DNA of 64,000 nucleotides from Bradyrhizobium sp. AZCC 1610 (GTDB lineage: Bacteria; Pseudomonadota; Alphaproteobacteria; Rhizobiales; Xanthobacteraceae), in NCBI RefSeq assembly GCF_036924515.1, contig NZ_JAZHRR010000001.1:4249001-4313000 (forward strand). Reading direction: 5' to 3'. The notes below the pieces were generated by a model. It had not been told where the DNA came from and searched no databases. It saw only the letters and a list, made by a program, of their open reading frames with translations. Every line of letters begins with the position of its first letter. Positions within the stretch are counted from its first letter, which is position 1. The translations under genes were made by a program, and so were the position numbers. Below, piece after piece: positions 57,420 to 64,000 of this stretch.

Positions 57420-57704
57420 CTACTGACTGCTACTGCCGGTCTTGTTCTTCCTGGGCGCCGCGGCGGCCTTCGCCGAGTCCTTGGGCGCGTCGGTGCTGCG
57501 CACGGTGCCCCAGGGATCGGAAGAGCCTTTGGCATCGGGAATCTTCCTCAGGGAATCCTTATAGGCTTTCTCCTTGATCGCATCCGCCTCCTTCTCCTCC
57601 GGCGATTTGGACTGGAACTCCGGCATCAGGTTGATGTTCGGGGTCTGCGCGTAGGCCGGCACCGTCAACAACACCACCACCGCGGCCGCGCTCAGCATTC
57701 TCAT
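57420..57704 (-). CDS. Small secreted hypothetical protein
   Basis: The 94-residue protein starts at MRMLSAAAVVVLLTVPAYAQ, a signal peptide. The mature part is charged and Lys/Pro-rich (PEFQSKSPEEKEADAIKEKAY, PDAKGSSDPWGTVRSTDAPK, PRKNKTGSSSQ), probably disordered. Function unknown. Confidence 0.72.
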   Translation of the reverse strand: MRMLSAAAVVVLLTVPAYAQTPNINLMPEFQSKSPEEKEADAIKEKAYKDSLRKIPDAKGSSDPWGTVRSTDAPKDSAKAAAAPRKNKTGSSSQ

Positions 57705-57939
57705 GACGCTCTCCTTTGGGACGCTGACTTTGCGTTTCCGGGAAGGATACCACCGGCGCAACCGCCCCGCCAAGCATGAGGGCCCCAGCCTTTGGTTAGG
57801 CGCGCCGAACCCGCCCGCAAAGCGCGGCCAGACTCGCAGGATTTCGTGCCGTATTTGTGGCCCGCCGCCGCTGTTCCCTTCGCCGCAATGACCACTACAA
57901 TACGGCCTGAAACAATATCGGCTAAGGAAACCGGCGTTC

Positions 57940-58401
57940 ATGCAGCAACAGCCACAAGCAACGGAATTCGGCATCGCGGAAGCCAGGCGGGTGCTTGGCG
58001 AGATATTTGCGCCCTGGGTGATGGATCTCAATCTCTCGATCGAGCGCTTTGACTTTGCCCCGCCCGGTGATGCCGCCGACTGGCAGCCGGGCGCGATCCT
58101 GCGCCTGCCGTTCTCGGAACGGCTGTGCCGCAATGGCGGCACAGTCTCGGGCCAGGCGCTGATGGCCTTTGCCGACACCGCGATGGTGATCGCCAACCTC
58201 GCCGCCAACCGCGGCTATCGCGCAATGACGACGGTCGACCAGACCACGCATTTCATGCGCGCGGCCTCGGCCTCCGACGTCCTGGCCGATGCGCGCGTGG
58301 TCCGCCTCGGGCGCACCATGAGCTTCGGTCGCGTCACGCTTCTTTCCGCCACCGACAACAAGCCGGTGGCGATGGTCTCGAGCGCGTTCGCGATGCTGTA
58401 G
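57940..58401 (+). CDS. PaaI-family hotdog thioesterase
   Basis: The 153-residue protein has the 4HBT/PaaI pattern: CRNGGTVSGQALMAFADTAMVIA (the HGG of the family replaced by NGG), then TTVDQTTHFMRAASASDVLADARV and LGRTMSFGRVTL. It should act on an acyl-CoA. It is a different subfamily from the thioesterase at 15559. Confidence 0.82.
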   Translation: MQQQPQATEFGIAEARRVLGEIFAPWVMDLNLSIERFDFAPPGDAADWQPGAILRLPFSERLCRNGGTVSGQALMAFADTAMVIANLAANRGYRAMTTVDQTTHFMRAASASDVLADARVVRLGRTMSFGRVTLLSATDNKPVAMVSSAFAML

Positions 58402-58439
58402 AGAGATGCTGTAGAGAATCGCAAAAGCGCGTCTATCGC

Positions 58440-58541
58440 GCCGTGACCACCATCTATCACCGAACGCGCTTCCTGGTGGTGGACACACGGAGCCTGTCAT
58501 CGGGCGCGCGTTCGCGCGACCCGTTGGCTTTGTCCACCCTA
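58440..58541. repeat. Interspersed repeat, ACCACCATCTATC type
   Basis: The segment begins ACCACCATCTATC and ends GTCCACCCTAC. It resembles the repeat at 58881-58974 but carries an extra block (TCATCGGGCGCGCGTTCGCG). The 300 bases between the thioesterase and the small membrane protein hold nothing else recognisable. Confidence 0.65.
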
Positions 58542-58700
58542 CAAGATTGCATCAAGCGTCGTCGTGCTGGAAATCAGGATACCGCAGGCCCGACCATCCC
58601 TTTGCAATATGCAGTAATGGGCCGTCCCCCGTAGTTATCTCGTCTTGCGGGAACACAATTCGTCTGGCGTCTTGGTGTTGAAATTGTCGAGGGACGAACC

Positions 58701-58832
58701 ATGCTCAAGACCACTCTTGTGATGGCGACCATCACCATCATCGCTTGCGTCGCAGTGATCGCGATTTACGAGCTTCTCTCTCGTGGGCGCCAACCGCAAG
58801 CTGGCCCTCCTCCGCGCCGCCGGGCCTTTTAA
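58701..58832 (+). CDS. Small single-pass membrane protein (43 aa)
   Basis: A 43-residue frame starts at ATG 58701 with GAGGGA before it. It has one hydrophobic segment (MATITIIACVAVIAIYELL) followed by a basic tail (SRGRQPQ, RRRAF). Many bacteria have such small membrane proteins. The function is unknown. Confidence 0.5.
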   Translation: MLKTTLVMATITIIACVAVIAIYELLSRGRQPQAGPPPRRRAF

Positions 58833-58880
58833 CGACAAGGCCGCCGTGCCGAGCTGATTGCTGGCAGATTCATTTCGGCT

Positions 58881-58974
58881 GTAGGGTGGGCAAAGGAGCG
58901 TCAGCGACGTGCCCACCATCTATCGTCGAGCGCGTTTCTTGATGGTGGGCACGCTGTCGCTTTGCTCACCCTAC
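58881..58974. repeat. Palindromic repeat, GTAGGGTGGGCAAAG type
   Basis: The ends GTAGGGTGGGCAAAG and CTTTGCTCACCCTAC are complementary apart from one base, and GTGCCCACCATC faces GATGGTGGGCAC. This is a typical Bradyrhizobium interspersed repeat. Confidence 0.85.
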
Positions 58975-59319
58975 GCACTGCGAACTGATTTGCTTCGCGC
59001 ACAAGCGCAACTTCATGCAGTGGCCTGCGACAAATCAACACGACGGGCAAATCAGTCAAAACCTGTCCAGCCCCTTCAGCAAAAATATTCCGCTTAACTT
59101 CCAAAGCAAATCATCGGCATAACTCCGCTTGTCTCACGGCAGATGAGGGGCGTTGGCCATCGTCACGAACGTGCGGTGAGATGCGATGGACGCGAGAGCT
59201 GCGACTGACGTGTGTGGCTCAAGCGTACGGCGAAGTCGTGTGGTCCTGACGCCGCGGTGCTGGCGCTAAGTTGCGTGGATGTATTCACGCAGCGATGGTG
59301 GCAAGAAAGCCGTTCACCA

Positions 59320-59475
59320 GGGAGAGCACGCTATAAGCCGTAAGGCCATTGCGCAGGGAAGGCCGGAATGCTCCCGCTGCCCTGTATGCTCGTGTGCACT
59401 TTTGTTTGCGCAAATCGCACGCGAGACCGCGGGTGCAGCAAGCACCCGGTCTTCCCTGCGCCCTCTGTTCTCGAT
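59320..59475. repeat. Structured interspersed element with nested stems
   Basis: GCGCAGGGAAGGCCGG (59351-59366) pairs with CCGGTCTTCCCTGCGC (59446-59461) with one mismatch. Inside, CTCGTGTGC faces GCACGCGAG, and GGGTGC...GCACCC forms a further hairpin. The arrangement looks like a folded RNA or cruciform. From memory similar sequences are repeated many times in Bradyrhizobium and produce spurious protein calls. Confidence 0.75.
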
Positions 59476-59585
59476 GAGGGCAAACGAAGATACAAACCTC
59501 GGACGCAATGCGCCGCGAGAACGCGACGTCATATCCACGTCATTGCGAGCGACCTGCTTGATGGCGAATCCGAAATCCATCCTCC

Positions 59586-59728
59586 GTCGTCCCTGCGAAC
59601 GCAGGGACCCATAGCCACCGGCCTAAGTTGTTTGTGAGGTCGTTGTTATCTTGTCTTTTCCAACAGGAACTGCCGCGGAGTATGGGTCCCTGCGCCCCGT
59701 GCGCAATTGCGCACTAGGCAGGGACGAC
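59586..59728. repeat. Palindromic repeat, GTCGTCCCTGC type
   Basis: GTCGTCCCTGCGAACGCAGG and GGACCCATA pair with TATGGGTCC and GGCAGGGACGAC at the other end. It is a classic multi-copy rhizobial repeat and lies next to the PQQ dehydrogenase stop. Confidence 0.88.
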
Positions 59729-59751
59729 GATGGAGCGGTTGTTGCGGTAAC

Positions 59752-61791
59752 CTACGCCCTCCCCACCCTGCTCCGCCGCCAGCGCCAGACCAACACCGCC
59801 ATCAGCAGCACCACAAACCCAGCCGCAATCGCCCCGCTCATGAATCGCCCGCCCGGCCGGTCGATTGTGCGCGACCGCAGCGAAGGCGTTTCGCCCGGCC
59901 GCGCCAGGCGGAACGCGACCACGCTGTCGCCGATGGTCGTGCCCGACTCGGAATGACCGCCGGCGCCGATCGCGACATATTGCTCGCCCTTCCACAGATA
60001 CGTCATGGGATTGGCGACGCCCGGCACCGGCAGTCGGCCCTGCCACAGCTCATGCCCCGACCTCGCGTCGAAGGCGCGCAGATAAGCGTCCATCGCGCCG
60101 GTGAAGGCGAGACCGCCGGCGGTGATCGCGACGCCACTGACGAGCGGCGTGCCGAACGGAAAGGCGATGCCGAGTGGCGCGCGGTCCTCCGTGGTGCCCA
60201 CGCGCGAACGCCAGAGAATCTTGCCGGCCTTCAGATCGACCGCGACCATCTCACCCCAGGGCGGCTTGTTGCACAACAGCCCCAAAGGCGACACTGCGAC
60301 CGCGCGCGTCATCGCGAACGGCGCGCCCTGCTGCCGTCCGAAGTCGTGGCCGGGCGGCGGGTTGAACCCGTCGGCCACGGCGGCGCGCGGAAGCAGCTTG
60401 ACGATATGGATCGCCCGCGTCGTGTTGGCGTAAAGAATCTGATTGACGGGATCGAAGGCGGCGCCGCCCCAGTTCACGCCGCCGCCGGTCATCGGGAAAA
60501 CCACCGTGCCTTGCGTCGACGGCGGCGTGTAGAGGCCGTCATTGCGTGCGGACGCGATCTGGTCGCGGCAGATCCCGCTGTCGCGAAACGGAATGACGCC
60601 GAACACGTCGTCGGCCGAAATTTGTTGCGGTAGCAGCGCCGGCACGTGGGTCGGAAACGGCTGTGTCGGCGAGAGCTGCTCGCCTTCGGCGCCGCCTTGC
60701 GGCACGGCGCGTTCCTCCACCGGCCATACCGGCCTGCCGGTATCGCGGTCGAGCACGAACACAAACCCCTGCTTGGTCGACTGGATCACGACGTCGCGCA
60801 AGCCTGCGCCGGTGTCGATGCGCGCCAGCGTCGGCTGCGCCGGCAAATCGTAATCCCAGACATCGTGATGCACGGTCTGATACGACCAGAGCCGCTCGCC
60901 GGTCTCGGCGCGCAGCGCCACGACCGAATTGGCGTAGTCGTTGTTGCCGGGCCGCTTGCCGCCCCAGAAGTCCGGGCTCGGCGAGGACGTCGGCAAGAAC
61001 ACCAGGCCACGTTCCTCGTCCACCGACATCGGCGCCCAGACATTGGCGTGGCCGGAGACGATGCCATCATGCACCAGCGGATCGAACGACCAGCGCGGAC
61101 GCCCGGTTCGCGCATCGAAGGCGCGCACCGTGCCGGGTGGCGCCTCGACGCGGCGGTTGTCCGCGATCGCAGAACCGACGATGACGGTGTCGCTGATAAT
61201 GACGGGGGCCGACGTGATCTGGAATTCGCCGGGCCATTCCAGCGGCGCGCCGATCTCGATCCTGATCTCGCCATTGTTGCCGAAATCGGCGCAGGGAATG
61301 CCGGATCTCGCGTCGAGCGCGATCACGCGCGCGTCGTTGGTGCCCATGAACACCCGCGCGCGGCAGTCGGCATTTTCAGCCGCGCGCTCGTCGACCCAAT
61401 AGGCCACGCCGCGGCAAGTGTAGCGGTTGGCCGGGCGTTGAGCGGTCGAGATATCAGGATCATATCGCCACTTCTGCACACCACTGCCGGGGTCGAGCGC
61501 GATCACTTCGTTGAACGGCGAGCAGAAGATCAGGCTGTCTTCGACCAACAGCGGCGTGGCCTGAAACTTGGTCCGCTTCATCACCTCGGGCGCGCGGCTG
61601 TCGAGATCGCCGGTACGAAACTCCCAGGCGCGGACGAGATTGCCGACATTGTCCGGCGTGATCTGGTTGAGCGGCGAAAACCGCGATCCGCCGCGATCGC
61701 CGCCCCAATGCTCCCAGGCGGAAGCCGGAAGCGCGATACTCGCGCAGAAAATGGCAACGATGAAAGTGAACAGACGAACCGGATTTCGCAT
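59752..61791 (-). CDS. PQQ-dependent dehydrogenase (membrane-anchored)
   Basis: The 679-residue protein has a signal peptide (LFTFIVAIFCASIALPASA) and an eight-bladed quinoprotein propeller. Seen are WEHWGGDRGGSRFSPLNQI, RYTCRGVAYW, GTNDARVIALDARSG, VHHDVWDYDLPAQPTL, MTGGGVNWGG and the W-motif repeats GKILWRS and GHELWQGRL. A C-terminal membrane helix (AGFVVLLMAVLVWRW) anchors it. It resembles glucose/quinate-type PQQ dehydrogenases; the substrate is unknown. No cytochrome or pqq genes are nearby. Confidence 0.93.
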   Translation of the reverse strand: MRNPVRLFTFIVAIFCASIALPASAWEHWGGDRGGSRFSPLNQITPDNVGNLVRAWEFRTGDLDSRAPEVMKRTKFQATPLLVEDSLIFCSPFNEVIALDPGSGVQKWRYDPDISTAQRPANRYTCRGVAYWVDERAAENADCRARVFMGTNDARVIALDARSGIPCADFGNNGEIRIEIGAPLEWPGEFQITSAPVIISDTVIVGSAIADNRRVEAPPGTVRAFDARTGRPRWSFDPLVHDGIVSGHANVWAPMSVDEERGLVFLPTSSPSPDFWGGKRPGNNDYANSVVALRAETGERLWSYQTVHHDVWDYDLPAQPTLARIDTGAGLRDVVIQSTKQGFVFVLDRDTGRPVWPVEERAVPQGGAEGEQLSPTQPFPTHVPALLPQQISADDVFGVIPFRDSGICRDQIASARNDGLYTPPSTQGTVVFPMTGGGVNWGGAAFDPVNQILYANTTRAIHIVKLLPRAAVADGFNPPPGHDFGRQQGAPFAMTRAVAVSPLGLLCNKPPWGEMVAVDLKAGKILWRSRVGTTEDRAPLGIAFPFGTPLVSGVAITAGGLAFTGAMDAYLRAFDARSGHELWQGRLPVPGVANPMTYLWKGEQYVAIGAGGHSESGTTIGDSVVAFRLARPGETPSLRSRTIDRPGGRFMSGAIAAGFVVLLMAVLVWRWRRSRVGRA

Positions 61792-61841
61792 CCTGCCCCC
61801 GCAAGCGCAACGCTTGCGGGATCGATTACCCTATCGGCAGG

Positions 61842-63287
61842 TCAGTATCTACCCCGGCCGCCATGGTCGCCATAGTGGCCGCCGCGACCGCCGCCAAACC
61901 CGCCGAGGCCAATGCCGATGCCGATGCTGACCGGCGGTGGCGGCGGCGGATCGTACACCACGCGCGGGGGCGGACGGCGAACGACCACGACGTCATCATC
62001 CGGCTCGCTCCGACGCGGCGGCTTGCGATCGACCCGCTTCTTCGGCGGATCCGGCTCGACGCGCCTGATCGGGACATTGACCTTCAGCGGCTGCGGGGGC
62101 GGCGGCTGCACGTTGCAGGGACAGGTCGGCGCGGCCAGCGCAACGTTTTGCGGCACGGCGGCGTTGGCGGCGGCAACCGCCGGTGTGAACTCGGGACGGT
62201 TGCGCAGCCGCTGTTCCAGCTTGCGCGCGGTCGCGCTGAGATCGCTGTCGGGGAATTTCGCCAGGAACGAGCGATATCCGGACGCGGTGTTGGTGAGCAC
62301 GGCCTCGTTCCATGCCACCATGCGCCGGTGCCGAACCAGCCAGTCGCGCGCCAGCCGCCCAAGCGCTGTCTGCGGGAAGAGGCCCGCAAAGGCCTCATAC
62401 GATTCGTCGGTGCCGTCGGCCACGATCAGCTCGTTCGCCGCCTCGACCGGCTTGCCCTTCAGATCGCGGGTCCACTCGGCGACCGTCTTCTTCGGAGCGG
62501 CCGCAGGCTTCGGCCCGGCGACCGACGCGCCCGAAAAGCGGAAATCCTCGGTCAGCGAGGAGCTGTCCCACGGGGTCTGCCGCCCTTCGGTGACCTTGTT
62601 CACCGCAAGCCGCACCCGCTTGAAAGTCTCCTCGATCGGAATGTTCTGCTCCTTGCCGGCCGCCAGCAGCGCATTCGTATACGGGCTGTTGGAGCCGGAG
62701 CCGTCCTCCGCGACCGCGCCGGGCGACGTCGAGAACGACAGGAACGTACCGGGAGCGCCGACCTTGGCATCGATGAGGGCAAGCCCGCCGCCGGCGGTCT
62801 TGAGGTCCGGGAACGGATTGTTGCGACAGGCGTCGAGCATCAGGATGCGCATCTTGCTCGGCACCGACGTCAGCGTGTTCAGGATGTCGTTGAGGCGCAC
62901 CGCCTGGATCGGAATGTCGGCTTCCCGCTTCGGATCGATATCGATCGGAACCAGAAAGTTCTCGCCATCGATCTGCAGCCCGTGACCGGCGTAAAACACC
63001 AAAGCTACGGTATCAGCGCCCTTGGCCGCCACCTTGCCGGCGAATTCGCTGACTGCCTCCCGCATCTGGCCTTGCGAAAGATCGGCCGCGGTCGAGACCT
63101 CGAAGCCGGAATCGGTCAGCATTTGCGTGATCGCCCTGGCGTCATTGGCCGGATTGGGCAGCGCCGGCACCGAACGATAGGCGGACTGGCCGATCACCAG
63201 CGCGAGGCGACTTTCAGCAGACGCCGAATGTGTTCCCAGCAGAACCGCAGCGGGAATCATCAGCTTGAGCAGCGTGTCACGGAACAT
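61842..63287 (-). CDS. Caspase-family (peptidase C14) protein
   Basis: The 481-residue protein starts at MFRDTLLKLMIPAAV, with a signal peptide cut near ASAES, and GGGAGG upstream. The caspase domain (about 27-260) has the catalytic His102 in FYAGHGLQ and Cys154 in LMLDACRNNP. The C-terminal half has a helical segment, then a long Pro/Arg-rich, Gly-rich low-complexity tail (VRRPPPRVVYDPPPPPP, GLGGFGGGRGGHYGDHGG). Exported bacterial metacaspase-like proteins are often of unknown substrate. It lies 50 bases upstream of the PQQ dehydrogenase on the same strand. Confidence 0.92.
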   Translation of the reverse strand: MFRDTLLKLMIPAAVLLGTHSASAESRLALVIGQSAYRSVPALPNPANDARAITQMLTDSGFEVSTAADLSQGQMREAVSEFAGKVAAKGADTVALVFYAGHGLQIDGENFLVPIDIDPKREADIPIQAVRLNDILNTLTSVPSKMRILMLDACRNNPFPDLKTAGGGLALIDAKVGAPGTFLSFSTSPGAVAEDGSGSNSPYTNALLAAGKEQNIPIEETFKRVRLAVNKVTEGRQTPWDSSSLTEDFRFSGASVAGPKPAAAPKKTVAEWTRDLKGKPVEAANELIVADGTDESYEAFAGLFPQTALGRLARDWLVRHRRMVAWNEAVLTNTASGYRSFLAKFPDSDLSATARKLEQRLRNRPEFTPAVAAANAAVPQNVALAAPTCPCNVQPPPPQPLKVNVPIRRVEPDPPKKRVDRKPPRRSEPDDDVVVVRRPPPRVVYDPPPPPPVSIGIGIGLGGFGGGRGGHYGDHGGRGRY

Positions 63288-63506
63288 GATGCCACCTCCC
63301 GGCAATGCAGGCTACGGATTGGTCATGGCCCCGGAGCCAAAGGTTCAAGCCGGCGGCGCGTTGTGAGGCGTGACAAGGGCTCGATTCAACGGCGATCTTG
63401 CCGCAGGCCCAAGTCCTGCGCAGTGATGCAAATCACAGTATCGGGATCGTTATCTGGGCAACATGCCCTGTTCTGGCGCAGCGTGTTCGGGTTAAAACAC
63501 CCTCCG

Positions 63507-63914
63507 ATGCGGCGGATCGTGAATCATATAGCGCTGGTTGTGGGCGCAGCGCTGGCGCTTGCGGGTTGCGGCTTTGCCGACGTCCGCTCGCCGGTGCCCG
63601 AGTTCATGCGCGCCAAGGCGCCCGAGCCGCCCCCGCTCGAGCCGGCGCCCGACGCCAAGCGGATGCTGAAGGAGAAACTGGACTCGGTGTTCACGGCGGC
63701 CTCGCAACCGACCAATGTTCGCGTTTCCGAGCCGCGCCCCAACCTGCGCGGACCGGGCTGGACCGCCTGCGTCAAGGCCGAAGTGATTTCGGTGACCGGC
63801 AAACCGCTGGGCACGCAGACCTACCGAATCGAGATTTCCGAAGGCGTGATTGCGGATCGCCGGCAGATCGAGCCGGAAGACACCTGTACCAGCGAGAGCT
63901 ACGAGCCGATCTAG
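63507..63914 (+). CDS. Small lipoprotein
   Basis: The 135-residue protein begins at MRRIVNHIALVVGAALALAG and has a lipobox (LALAGC), so it is probably a lipoprotein. The mature part has a Pro-rich linker (MRAKAPEPPPLEPAPD) and a small domain (PGWTACVKAEVISVTGKPLG, TYRIEISEGVIADRRQIE, DTCTSESYEPI) with two Cys. It is divergent from the caspase gene. Function unknown. Confidence 0.8.
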   Translation: MRRIVNHIALVVGAALALAGCGFADVRSPVPEFMRAKAPEPPPLEPAPDAKRMLKEKLDSVFTAASQPTNVRVSEPRPNLRGPGWTACVKAEVISVTGKPLGTQTYRIEISEGVIADRRQIEPEDTCTSESYEPI

Positions 63915-63916
63915 CC

Positions 63917-64000
63917 CTATAGACAGCGGGTTGCCGCCCGGACCGGACAGAGCTTCAGCGCACTCGAAAGCGAGAACAGCACCCGCACGCCGCGGGTGGG
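63917..64000 (-). CDS. C-terminal end of a leftward gene (partial), tentative
   Basis: The reverse strand at the right edge is open from the window end to a TAG at 63917-63919 and would encode TRGVRVLFSLSSALKLCPVRAATRCL-type sequence. It is too short to identify. It may be the end of a gene that lies mostly outside the window. Confidence 0.3.
   Translation of the reverse strand, partial: PTRGVRVLFSLSSALKLCPVRAATRCL

Larger units (their letters stand above)
58833..59751. other. Repeat-filled intergenic region before the PQQ dehydrogenase
   Basis: About 920 bases hold three non-coding repeats (58881-58974, 59320-59475, 59586-59728). The open frames across it are not protein-like. Confidence 0.7.

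Noticed and set aside
59279..59614. 111-codon frame with GEHAISRKAIAQG
   Set aside because: It lies across the structured repeat element; this type of translation is a known kind of spurious call from a multi-copy non-coding repeat.
61863..63506. Long plus-strand open frame ending in the lipoprotein
   Set aside because: The part before 63507 is antisense to the caspase gene. The lipoprotein with lipobox begins at ATG 63507.

Overview
The window looks like a chromosomal segment of a high-GC alphaproteobacterium, most likely Bradyrhizobium or a close relative in the Nitrobacteraceae. This rests on the gene content: purC-purS-purQ-purL-bolA-grxD order, recA-alaS-icd order, an F1Fo-ATPase zeta-type inhibitor, a GAAC-N7-GAAC SOS box, interspersed palindromic repeats of rhizobial type and many small DUF6894-like and helical proteins. 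No rRNA, tRNA, prophage, CRISPR array or intact insertion sequence was recognised. The species assignment is inference; no database search was possible.

Layout. 1-2.9 kb: edge of a membrane-anchored GH17 glucan enzyme and a Tat-exported GH1 beta-glucosidase broken by a one-base frameshift. 2.9-6.4 kb: two tandem exported serine hydrolases, a macrodomain deacetylase and grxD. 6.7-9 kb: ergothioneine genes egtB-egtD. 9-13 kb: small hypotheticals, an LtrA-type membrane protein, bolA, DUF427 and an acyltransferase. 13-20.3 kb: de novo purine genes purL, purQ, purS and purC, interrupted by a thioesterase, an EamA transporter, an exported protein and a TctC-type binding protein. 20.6-22.8 kb: zeta-subunit protein, a LysR regulator and an isocitrate-lyase-family enzyme.

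22.9-28.8 kb is a coherent cyanate locus: a CmpA/NrtA-type binding protein, permease, ATPase and cyanase (cynS) read leftward from a clear sigma-54 promoter. A PAS/AAA+ sigma-54 activator is divergent, with three ACGAAAATTCGT boxes in the shared intergenic region. 28.9-35.2 kb: two exported proteins, an OsmC/acyl-CoA-dehydrogenase-like/rhodanese operon with a divergent TetR regulator, and a DUF2182-DUF1326 pair. 35.3-44.3 kb: an rRNA/tRNA methyltransferase fused to a DUF559-like domain, icd, two tandem DUF3455 proteins separated by a copied 30-bp piece of icd, DUF2270, a decayed copy of the alaS 3' end, two small secreted proteins and alaS. 44.5-49.3 kb: a tandem glycine riboswitch followed by gcvT-gcvH-gcvP, the glycine cleavage system. 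49.4-52.7 kb: two tandem DUF1835-like paralogues and recA with its SOS box.

52.7-56.6 kb is an unusual island of very small predicted proteins (about 47-80 aa) separated by hairpins and by a mosaic repeat built on TGGCCTGTTT units. Two of its members are clear paralogues. 56.6-64 kb: a PilZ protein, small hypotheticals, a PaaI thioesterase, about 1 kb of stacked non-coding repeats, a PQQ-dependent dehydrogenase, a caspase-family protein and a lipoprotein.

The strongest leads are the sigma-54-controlled cyanate cluster, the small-protein island, the local duplications between icd and alaS, the methyltransferase-DUF559 fusion, and repeats that supply stop codons and C-termini to neighbouring genes.
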